64,000 nt of DNA, taken from positions 37,726-101,725 of the forward strand of contig NZ_JAOARO010000023.1 in NCBI RefSeq assembly GCF_025211055.1, in the 5' to 3' direction. The notes beneath the pieces were generated by a model. The model made no database searches and was not told the origin of the DNA. It saw nothing but the letters and a program-made list of their open reading frames with translations. Made by a program: the position numbers and the translations under genes. Shown piece after piece: positions 27,201 to 36,900 of this stretch (the stretch's first letter is position 1; each line of letters begins with the position of its first letter). Source of the stretch: Vallitalea sp. GTDB lineage: Bacteria; Bacillota; Clostridia; Lachnospirales; Vallitaleaceae.

Positions 27201-30200
27201 GATAACAAAAATGATTTAAGAGTAGATACAGATCCTTTTGATACATCAGGTGAATGGTATCTGCATGTTAGAGCAACAGATATATATGACAATATGACTA
27301 ATAGTATTTCAGAAAAATATATAATTAACTCAACAGCACCAGCTATTGGATTATTCCAAGTAGATAATAGCAAAGTGTATATTTCTAAAGAAAAAAATAT
27401 AGCTATATCTATAAATAAATTAGTTGATGATAAACTTGAGTATACATATGTAGTATATAATGACCAAGATTGTAAACAGGAAATTAAAAGAGGAACATTT
27501 AGTAATACATCTGAGATTGTAAATATACAGTTAAATGAAAATGATAAAATACAAGAATACTATTTCAAATTTTACGATAGTCTTAATCAAGTAACAGAAA
27601 AAAGTATTAAGATACAAGCTATTTATGACAATATTCCTCCAACAGCCAAGTTAATATACTCACCAAATAAGGAACAAGGAGTAACATCAAATAATGTTAT
27701 TGTAACATTAAATAATATTTCTGATAATGTCTCTGACAAAGATAATATTATAGTAAGTGAATCTATGTACACTTTTACTGAAAATGGTGAACATATATTT
27801 ACCCTTACTGATGAAATAGGAAATGAAACAACACATATTGCCAAAGTTACATGGATTAAAGATGATAAACCAATAGTAAGAGTTAATACTAGCAATATTT
27901 ATGGACAAAGTTATAAATCATTATCTTTTAATTTATCAGCCCAAAGACCAATAGAAAGTGGTTATATTGATATACAAAATCCTAATATATACTATCAGTT
28001 TAGTAAATTAGAAGATGTAGAAGATAAGGATTATATTAAATATAATAATGGAGAAACAATAAGTCTGTCTGAAAGCGATGGAGAATATTATTTACATACT
28101 AAATTAGTTGATGGGGAAAGAATTTTTACTAATGTATATGGTAAATATATTCTAGATAATACAATTAATGAACCTAAGCTTACATATACATATGAGGATT
28201 CAAAAGGAACTCAAGTAGACTGTACTAAAGAGCAATATGACGCTTTATTAGATGTTAGTTCAATAGTAAAGGTTAGACTAGAATTTGATGAAGATATAGT
28301 CATTAAAAGTGTTATTAATAATAAAGGAGAAAATCTTCCTTGTGTAAACAAGGTAATGTTTTATAATAATGATAATATAACAGTAACATATATGGATAAA
28401 GCAGGTAATGAAGCCTCCAAAGTTATTAATATAGATAATATAAAACATGTTAATAATAAAGGTATAATAAGTATAACGCCTAATAAGGCTACTAATGATA
28501 AAGTAACAGTTATTATAAAAGCACCTTCTAATAAGAGGATTAATAATATTAGAGTAGATGATACAGTAATTGACATGGGTTCTATAACTACTACAAAAGC
28601 AGAGGATAGTGAAGATAACTATCTAACAGCAGAATTTACTGTAACAGAAAATGTTAATATTAAGGTAGATATATTTGATAAAGATGATAAGGATACTGTT
28701 GTTGTTACAGAGGAATATGATGTTACAAATATTGATAAAACACCACCTACTGGGGATGTAGTTATTAAAAACATAGACAAATATACGAAAACAGCGTCTA
28801 TTATAATAACAGATGAAAATCCTACTGTTATAACAAACATTGAGTTTATTAAAGAAGATGAAAAAAAAGTACATTTTGATACAACAAAGAGCTATACTTC
28901 AAATGATATTATTTATAATCATATTACTAATTTAGTAACAACAAAAATAAATGGTACTATAAAATATTATTTTGAAGATAGTGCTGGCAATAAAGGAGAA
29001 GCCCATAATAATATCAATACAATAAATACGAACCTAGATATGAATAAAGTATCAGCAACTTATAAAGTAGGAGATGTGACTTACAATGATATTCCTAGTA
29101 TAGGAATTGTTAATAAAGATGTAGAAGTAACAGTTAAAGTTCCAGAAGGGTATTACATTGTTAATAATTCTTCAAAAAATACTAGGTTGTTTGTAGTTGG
29201 AATAAAGTATGACTTTTTGATTTCTAATGGAATTAATATAGGTAAGTTTAGTGTTGACTTAACTAATACAATTAAAAAATCCGGTCCTAAGCTAAAGCTT
29301 AATTATACAATCGATGGGAAAGTATATACAGATGAGCTTGTGAACGGTAAGACAAGTAATAATGTTTTACTGACAATAACATCAGAAGATAATATCTCTA
29401 AGGTAGTTTTTGACTCAGTAGAAGATTTACAAGCACCATATAGTTATGAATTTAGTGAAAATAAAATTATTAATATTATAGCTATTGATACAATGGGAAA
29501 TACAACAACACTAAAAGCTTCTATAGATTGTATAGATAAAGAACCTGTGAGAGCTGGATTATTCTCATTATACACAAAACCTACGAAAGATAATATTAAG
29601 CTACAATTTCTAGCTACTAAGCCGGTAGATATATTAGAGATTAAAAAAGACGGTAATATATACGATAATACAGATATTAATGCAGTTGATAAGTATGAAT
29701 TTACTGTTATAGATAATGGTAATTACAGTGTGAAATATAGAGATGATATTGGAAATGAAAGTATTGTTTCCCTAGAAGTAAATAATATTGATAGAGAAGA
29801 TCCTATTGTTAAAATTCTATATAATGGAAAAGAAACAAAACCAGTAACTAACGATGTAGTAATGGCATCTATTGTATTGGTTAATAAGAATCAAGAACCA
29901 CATGGAATAAAAGTACTTAATACTATAGGTAATACGAATAGCTATTTATTTAAAGAAAATGGTAAGTTTACTTTTAAAGTTACGGATATGGCAGGTAACG
30001 AAACACAGATAACAGCAGAAGTTGATAGTATTGATAGAGACCCTGTTTCTTATACAGTATCTTATTCTGAAACAAATCTTACTAAAAACGATGTTGTAGC
30101 AACAATTACTATAGGTGAGAATAATTATAAGATTTTAAATTCAGATATTGATCAAAATAATAACGCAAATAGTGTTAATAAAAATGTAATGGTTACAGGT

Positions 30201-30845
30201 AATAGAATTTCAATTAGATTTACTGACAATGGATATTATCAATTATATGTATCTGATGAAGCAGGAAATAAATCAACTATTCTATTAAGAGTAAAAAATA
30301 TTGATAGAATTAAGCCGATTATTAAATTACAAAATGATTATGTTGTGACACTAAAAGGGGTAATGCCAAAGCTTAATGATGTAATTGCATATGATACTCA
30401 TGATGGAGATATAAAAGAAAAAGTAAATATATCATCATTAGACGTATCAACAGTTGGAGATAAAAAAATAACATATACAGTTAGTGATACGGCAGGTAAT
30501 ATAGCTAGTTTAGAGAGAGTTGTAAAAGTAATTGGTGACGATTATACAATAATAGTTAATGGAAAAATAAATCCATCATCATTTTATTCAAACAGTGAAG
30601 AAACAGATATTAAAGTATTTAACTTTGTTGAAAATGCAACAATTAAATACATTAAAGGTATAGTTAAAGATGGAGAATTTAAACAAGATGGACAAGTTTA
30701 CAGTATACTATTAGATACAATAGATGATAAGAAACTAGGAAATGAGCAAGTTAAATTATCGCTTAACGAATTAGGTTGGTATACTATATATATTATGGAT
30801 TTGAATAGACAAAAAGCTTCATTCACTGTTTATTTTACAGAATAA
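24258..30845 (+). CDS. Giant secreted Ig-like repeat protein (2195 residues)
   Basis: The protein starts with a signal peptide ending near VAYAG (residues 1-27). An N-terminal domain of about 170 residues (GFGDWEFNAIKYFSGPIL) matches nothing I recognise. The bulk is a long array of beta-sandwich modules of about 80-110 residues, joined by IDxxxP-type linkers and marked by at least eleven D-x-x-G-N turns (EDKAGN, TDEIGN, MDKAGN, SDEAGN and so on). The last clear module, at about residues 2020-2090, resembles DUF5011/Ig-like domains: VIAYDTHDGDIKEKVNISSL. No SLH, LPxTG or membrane anchor is visible, so it is probably secreted or bound to its SLH-anchored neighbour. A role as adhesin or surface filament is inferred. 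Confidence 0.8.
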   Translation: MLKKISKIVILNILIGILFSSTVAYAGWKESDPSKGFGDWEFNAIKYFSGPILIEDNKSRFEVFPKDPYDELVEYIHKGYVIKYYVKMIHREIEDGIFLFKFNGKDIEYSDYGASGTQSNFGNVYYTRTGLWSGFSTDICFEANRTNFGRFSSRDWLKIWLTSKGKDGDDMQVKDVYFKFALLDEAQPNIVSIKYYTDQNLTNEITSGSNPKLSYNGSHNSVYMAVEFDEDVFVKNTDIKNFIRTSLTLKDKVTNKDTEVGSFQYDRVDTNKVVFKYQVRYGAQGELFLRNEDKNKFLKEIESFKIQDKYDNEFKSSFRAANQAYSSGKEYNIRVDGIPPEIPVEMGTGKTGVEYNIIGGNEQYLSVGDILEVKLKFDSEVKVSSDGFMQFNNINQFNNTRAKAKLYLDNDKIQIDKIYTYNKDEWIVYRYVVRKGDDTSKLTFENEANPMGNLQITDDFGNVGQMPRTGEEGTKNFPAVAYKKGNEALDIFVDTIPPRIDFGNKDFTTYRNQHVVSLSPIETGSMLVNGEFDYVISKSNVHPTNGSLKNCLGSKSRGYSSGGGTINIPINDDLYKKTKGYTQYDEIYDEINMTGKYENVNYVDGTASDVIHDGRREITGIFYIHTYIEDKAGNKTWGTSQPIYMDNTHAKIKISPNGTTSKYVGDINVNFELLGEEPSGFNRYEYRWVSPIELEEKKLDKKDIYKDGTDTYKLLRENTSSWKQGNSLNSYSISKIPIPSFEQRQHGVSYLLIRAYDNATRLETTEDVDIKHNISYILSEPYYFDKEKPVVQFKSESGGFDKPLDNHKIKVTIDDKDSKLVEFKYYFSNSYLTRDPGNKIWKQLELELPNLPDDYDPFEEYKNNGEDQDKEDLLTKQAIVETNKWNEETSDEETLNGHVFLHIYAKDSCGNEIIARQNMKIDNNGLPMISFYYDNAIGNRYKTVTGHINCSDDGGIKTLEYKWSQTKDMPQEYNSIDISKFDNKNDLRVDTDPFDTSGEWYLHVRATDIYDNMTNSISEKYIINSTAPAIGLFQVDNSKVYISKEKNIAISINKLVDDKLEYTYVVYNDQDCKQEIKRGTFSNTSEIVNIQLNENDKIQEYYFKFYDSLNQVTEKSIKIQAIYDNIPPTAKLIYSPNKEQGVTSNNVIVTLNNISDNVSDKDNIIVSESMYTFTENGEHIFTLTDEIGNETTHIAKVTWIKDDKPIVRVNTSNIYGQSYKSLSFNLSAQRPIESGYIDIQNPNIYYQFSKLEDVEDKDYIKYNNGETISLSESDGEYYLHTKLVDGERIFTNVYGKYILDNTINEPKLTYTYEDSKGTQVDCTKEQYDALLDVSSIVKVRLEFDEDIVIKSVINNKGENLPCVNKVMFYNNDNITVTYMDKAGNEASKVINIDNIKHVNNKGIISITPNKATNDKVTVIIKAPSNKRINNIRVDDTVIDMGSITTTKAEDSEDNYLTAEFTVTENVNIKVDIFDKDDKDTVVVTEEYDVTNIDKTPPTGDVVIKNIDKYTKTASIIITDENPTVITNIEFIKEDEKKVHFDTTKSYTSNDIIYNHITNLVTTKINGTIKYYFEDSAGNKGEAHNNINTINTNLDMNKVSATYKVGDVTYNDIPSIGIVNKDVEVTVKVPEGYYIVNNSSKNTRLFVVGIKYDFLISNGINIGKFSVDLTNTIKKSGPKLKLNYTIDGKVYTDELVNGKTSNNVLLTITSEDNISKVVFDSVEDLQAPYSYEFSENKIINIIAIDTMGNTTTLKASIDCIDKEPVRAGLFSLYTKPTKDNIKLQFLATKPVDILEIKKDGNIYDNTDINAVDKYEFTVIDNGNYSVKYRDDIGNESIVSLEVNNIDREDPIVKILYNGKETKPVTNDVVMASIVLVNKNQEPHGIKVLNTIGNTNSYLFKENGKFTFKVTDMAGNETQITAEVDSIDRDPVSYTVSYSETNLTKNDVVATITIGENNYKILNSDIDQNNNANSVNKNVMVTGNRISIRFTDNGYYQLYVSDEAGNKSTILLRVKNIDRIKPIIKLQNDYVVTLKGVMPKLNDVIAYDTHDGDIKEKVNISSLDVSTVGDKKITYTVSDTAGNIASLERVVKVIGDDYTIIVNGKINPSSFYSNSEETDIKVFNFVENATIKYIKGIVKDGEFKQDGQVYSILLDTIDDKKLGNEQVKLSLNELGWYTIYIMDLNRQKASFTVYFTE

Positions 30846-30922
30846 CATAAGTGGATTCTTTGAATTGATTCTTAATTATGCAAATATCTCAAATGAGAAA
30901 ATTATAGAAAAGGAATGTATAT

Positions 30923-33900
30923 ATGAAAAGAGTAATATCAGTACTAGTAGCTATAATTATATTATTAAACATCACATTACCTGATGTATATGCAGTTGGT
31001 GAAATTAGTAAAAAGAAAAGACCAGTTACACTAAGTAATGAAATAATTAATGTATCTGTAAATAATAAAGGCAGATATAATGTAAGAACTACAGAGCTTG
31101 GAAATCCAATTAGACCAAGTGACTCTAATAAGACACTACTATTTCATGATGGAAAAAATGAAACTTCATTTGCAACATTCAGGATAGATGGAGAAGATTA
31201 TATATTTGGAGAAAAATATGCTTATTCACTTTCAAGAAAAGCTGAATTAGTAGGGAAAACAGTAAAATCTAGTAATTCAATTGTAACAACATACAAGATT
31301 GGTACAGGTGATAAGGTAATTGAGGTCATTCAAGATTTAAGTATTGTTAATGATCCAAACAATACTAATTATGGTAATGTCTATATTAAGTATTTAGTTA
31401 ATAATTATACAGGGAAAAATGTCAATATAGGGGCGAGAATATTACAAGACGTTATGCTAGGTGATAACGATGGATGTGCAATAAAAATTGGAGACAAATA
31501 TTATGAGAAAGAAATAGAATTTACTGGAAGTGATGTTCCTGATATATGGAGAGCATCAGATAATGAGTTTGCACCTAATGTGGTAGGATATGGCTATACT
31601 AATGGTTGGGGTAATATAAAACCTAATAAACTAATAATAGGTCATTGGCAAGGATTAGCAGAGACTACATATGATTATACAGTGGATACTGCTATGAATT
31701 TTACAATGGAAAGTGACTATGGAAGAAAAGATACTGCAATAGCTTCTTATTGGGATCCGAAATCAGTTAAAAACAATGAATCAGTAGGTTTTGAAACATA
31801 TTATGGATTAGGTCAGATTTATGATAAGAAACTTACTTATGCTACTAATATATCAGCACCTGCACAGATGGTACTTAATGATGAAAAAACAGGTTATATG
31901 AGTAATGGAGAATTCGAGGTTGCTGTATCTATAGAGAATAATTTACCTAATTCTGAAGAAATAAATGATGTTATGGCATATTTAACATTTGAAGATGCAG
32001 GTGATTCATTAACATTTAATGACGATGTTTCACTTAAAGGAACTAAGCTTATAAAAGTAGGTGGAGAATATACATTTAGATGGAAGTTTAAAGCAAAGCC
32101 AGGCGCCCAATATAGAGCTATTAGATATAAAGTAGATATGTATGATTCTCGTAATGTATATAAAGAAGATGATGAAATTCCAGAAGGAAGTAGAGTTGGA
32201 GATCTTAAACTAAATGAGATATACAGCGTTTCTAAGGCAATAATACTTCCTGGTAAGACAGGTCAACCACCAAAAATAACATTTGATACAATATCACCTA
32301 ATGAACTTTATTATAGTGGTAAAAACTTAGTCACTGTAAAATGTACAGGTATACCTATGTTAATTAATAAGGGAAATTGGGAATTACAATATAGAATAAA
32401 TAATGGAGACTACAATGTAGTACCATCAAATAACATTAATGTAATACCCGATACTAATTCTATTGAGATAATGTTTGAAGAACAATTTGACATTGGTGAA
32501 ATGGAATTAAGAATTAAAATACTAAATAATTTATATGCTGATGGCGACGACATAAGTAAACATATATTAAAAGATGATATTCTAAACATACCTGGTAAAA
32601 TAATTATTACAAAAGATAAGACAGTAATGCCAAGAACATATGGTATGTTAGCTATTGTATCTGATTTTACCTATGATAAATTGAAAGGTTTTTCTAGATA
32701 TTGTCACGCCATTCCTCTTGCTGATGAAAAAGAACTAAAGGCATTAGAAAAATCATTAGAAGATGCAAATACAAAAGATAAACAAAACCTAAAAAATGTT
32801 GTAGATAGAGAAATGTTAATGGTTATTAGAGGTGATATAAGAGCAATTAAAGATAATGGACAACTGTCAAAATACGTAGTATATGCACAAAATAAAAAAG
32901 CAATAATAAATAATGTTATTACGTATGCTTCTGCTGTACCATTAACAATACAGTATATGACATCGGATTCAAATAAAGTTAGAAATTCAATTGAATATTT
33001 TTCAAATAAAAAAGATGCAATGAGTAATACTCTAAGAAATATTCTTGAAAAAACTACAATTCCTACTAGTTTTAAGAAAGTAGCTGAAGGTCAATTAAAA
33101 CCAGGCATTGAGGCAGATATTGATTATGATTTTACTTATGAAGATGAATCAATTGATTATAACTGTGATGCAAAAAAAACTATGGGAGCAATTAGTGGTA
33201 AAAAAGGTTTTGATATGAGTGATAAATTGTCAGGATTAGCATCACATAGTGTAGGAGCATTAGTTGTAACTGGGTTAGGAGTACTGGGAATTAATTCAGG
33301 TGATGGATTTGATTTTTGGAGAGATATGTTTTTAATTACTTTTGAGGATAATGTTGTATATTCATTATGGAATATACAAAATCACATGGCACCAACACCA
33401 GTCAAAAAGAACATATCACCAGTACAATTTGAACTTGGCGGTATAGGAGCAGTTCTTAATAAAGCACTAGACGGTATGCCTGTACAAATAGGTGGAGTAA
33501 GGTTAGTACAAGATAAAGAAAAAGAACTTGATATGCTTACATTTGATGCAACAGTTGATTTATCAATGTTCCCAGGTGGTGTAGTTGTCAATGCTAAAGA
33601 TGTATTCTTTTCTACTAAAGGATATGAAGGAATAGTAATTGATGCAAGAGCTAAGCCAAAGAAAAATATTGGAATGATTAGCGATATGGATCTGCAAGTT
33701 GGAGTTGATACATATAGAGGTGCATTTAAACTCAATGGAAAAGCTAAAGTTAAGGTAGTAAAATGTAATATTGAATTTAGTATGATAAAAGAGAGTAAGA
33801 ATGATACTTGGTATCTAAGTGATTGTGTACTTGCTGGTGGAGGTAAGCCAGGTATCCCTCTTTTTGGTGGAGCTGCCTATATAACAAAACTAGGTGGTGG

Positions 33901-36900
33901 CGTTAGAAATCTACAAGTACTTACTAATCCTTATTTTGATAACCCAGATGCATTATTTACTATAGTTGTTTTAATGGATCTTAATGTTGTAGAAGTATTA
34001 GAAGGGCCTTTTGAAGGTTTATTTACTAAGCGATATTTAATAATAAAATCAGATAATCCAACTATAAAAGGACTAAAAATATTTAAAAATTTACAAGGAA
34101 AACTATGCTGGGATACAGGATCAAATGAAAAATATTACTTTGAAGCAAAAGGTGAAATGAATGTTGAAAATATATTTACAGGACAAGCAAATTTGTACAT
34201 TTCAGATCTATTCTTTCAAGGTACATGTAATTTAGCTGTAACAATTCCAAAGGATGTTCCTATCGTTGGTGGGAAATCTATTGGAAAAGCAACCTTTGGT
34301 GTAGATAATGATAAAATGTGGGGTTCACTAGGTATTGATTTAAAAATAAAAACAGTGGAAGTAGGTGCTACATATTGGTGGAGAAACAAATGGAAGTTCA
34401 ATATTGGGGAAGCAGGACCAATAGAGGATAAAAATATATTAAAAGCACCAACAGGAGGATTATATCAAGGAACTACTCTTGACGATAATGGAGAAAAAGT
34501 AGATTATATGGTTGGAACAAATGTTGTAGAACAAAAAGGGAAATTTGTTAATAATTCTTTTAAAAGTATGCAATTAATAGCAAGTCCAAAGTCAGAAAGA
34601 GCAGAATATGTTGGCGATAAAATTCAACTAAATATTTCTAAAAACAAATATCACCATAATGACATTAACCTAAAAGATAAATATATCTATGATATTAAGC
34701 TTAATGTTTCACAGGATACTAAGCTTGTTTTTGAATATCTTGGAGAAAACACACCTAATATTGCAATATGTTCTAATACAAATACTAAATATAAAAAAGT
34801 CAAGAGTGAAGATAAAGAGAATGATAATACATCTGGAGAAGATACTTACATAATTGAAAATACCTCATATACACTCCAATCAGTAGATTATGTATATGTT
34901 AATAAAAAATATCAAGGGTTAATAGGATTTGAAGATGATGGAGAAAAGGACTTTGTAATTGTATCAGATGTACAATTAAATGACTGTATAACATATACAG
35001 ACACTATAAGTGATGATATGGAAAGTGATTATGTATATGAAGTGACTATGGATACAACTGATAAAACTAAGCTTGGATTTTCACATAATGAAGATTCAAA
35101 TAAAGATTTTAAGATTGATATATATGAAGTTGCAGGTACTACAATTGACGGAAAATCAGTTGTAGGCGATAAATATGACAATCTAACACAAAGCGATTTC
35201 GTATATGGTAATAAAAAAATAAAATATATAACAGGATTTCAAGCAGGATTAAAAGATAAGAAAATTATAGTAAGTTCAAATAAAAAACTAACAAGTAGTA
35301 ATGTTATAGAAGAATACAGTATAGATGTAAAATCTAAAAGTAAAAATGAATCAGATATTGTTGTTGAATTTGTTTCAAAAAACAGTATAAAAAATGCAGA
35401 CATATTCTACATGACAGATGAAAATGGCAATATTGTTAATCTGCCTAGTGGTGATATTAGTGATTTATATGGTGAAAGAACAATTGATTCAGTAACATAT
35501 AGTTCAATGCTTTTCCCATTTGAAAAAGAAGGAAAATATCTGATATATTCCAGTGCGAAAATAGAAGAAGAACCTCTTACCAAAGTATATGAGATTGAAA
35601 AAATGCCACAGCTAGACAAAAATTCAGTTAAGGTAAAAGAAAATGGAATATCATCTCAGAAATTAGATATATCTTGGAATGGTAGTAATTATAGATACAC
35701 AGCAGATGAGAATAAAAGAATAGGACGTACTATCTTTAGGTTCTATTTAGTGAATGATAATAAAATTAAAAATGATGAAGATGGTCAACAAAAAGATGAG
35801 ACTGGAGAACTTCTGGGAATGTATACTATTGAAGAAAATGGAATTAATAAACACACCGTAGATATTCCAAAGGGGACTCCAACAGGAAATTATCGTATTA
35901 AGACTGTTTTAACAACAGAAGGATTGTGTCAGAGATTTGCTTATTCAAATGTTATTAGTTATAAAAATAAATATACTCCAAAAAATGTTAATAATATTAA
36001 TGTAAGTTCAATAGGTAATGGATTATTAGATGTATCTTGGCAAAAAACAGAAGCTGTAGAAGAATACTATATTGAAGTATTTGATAAAGATAAAAATATA
36101 ATTGATAGTTTTGGAGTCGCTTCTGTAGATGGAAATACTACTAGAACTGTAATTGGAGGGGTATATGAAACTTATAATAAAGAGAAGCCTGATGAGTCAA
36201 AGGTGGCAGGTCTAGAAACAGGAAAGACCTATAAAGTTGGGATAACTCCTGTTAAGAGAATTAATGATGATACAAGAATAGTAGGAGAGACAGCATATAG
36301 TAGCAATATATTCCTAAAAAAACCAATGCCTCCAGAAATAAATATAGATTTTGGAGAAAGTACTTTCTTAAGAACTGAATCAGCTTATAAAATTGAAGAT
36401 GGTAATGCAATAACCGAAGAAGTAAAAGTAAAAGGAATTAATAACAAAGCACCACTTATAACTATAGAAACTAATTCAGATTGTAATATGAAGGTTTTAT
36501 TAGATAAAGTTGAACTGCAAAGTACTAATAAACTGACAAATAAATTAGAATTACAACTTAATAAGCTAACAGAAGGGGTACATTATTTAGATGTTATTGC
36601 AGTAAATGAAGATGGGGACATAAACAATGAATCAATGAAGTTCTATGTAGATACAAGAGCTCCAGAATTGCTACTTAATACACCTGTAAATAATCAGTAC
36701 ATTGACAGTAATATATCAGACATTATAGTAAGTGGTAAAACAGAAGTAGGAGCAAAAGTTGTAGTAAATGATATTAAGGTACAAGTTAATGAAAAAGGTG
36801 TATTTGAAGGAAGTGTACCAATTGATACAGATACTATTAAAACAGTACTTAATATTGAAGCAGAAGATGATTTTGGTAATGTAACCAAAAATAAGGTAGA

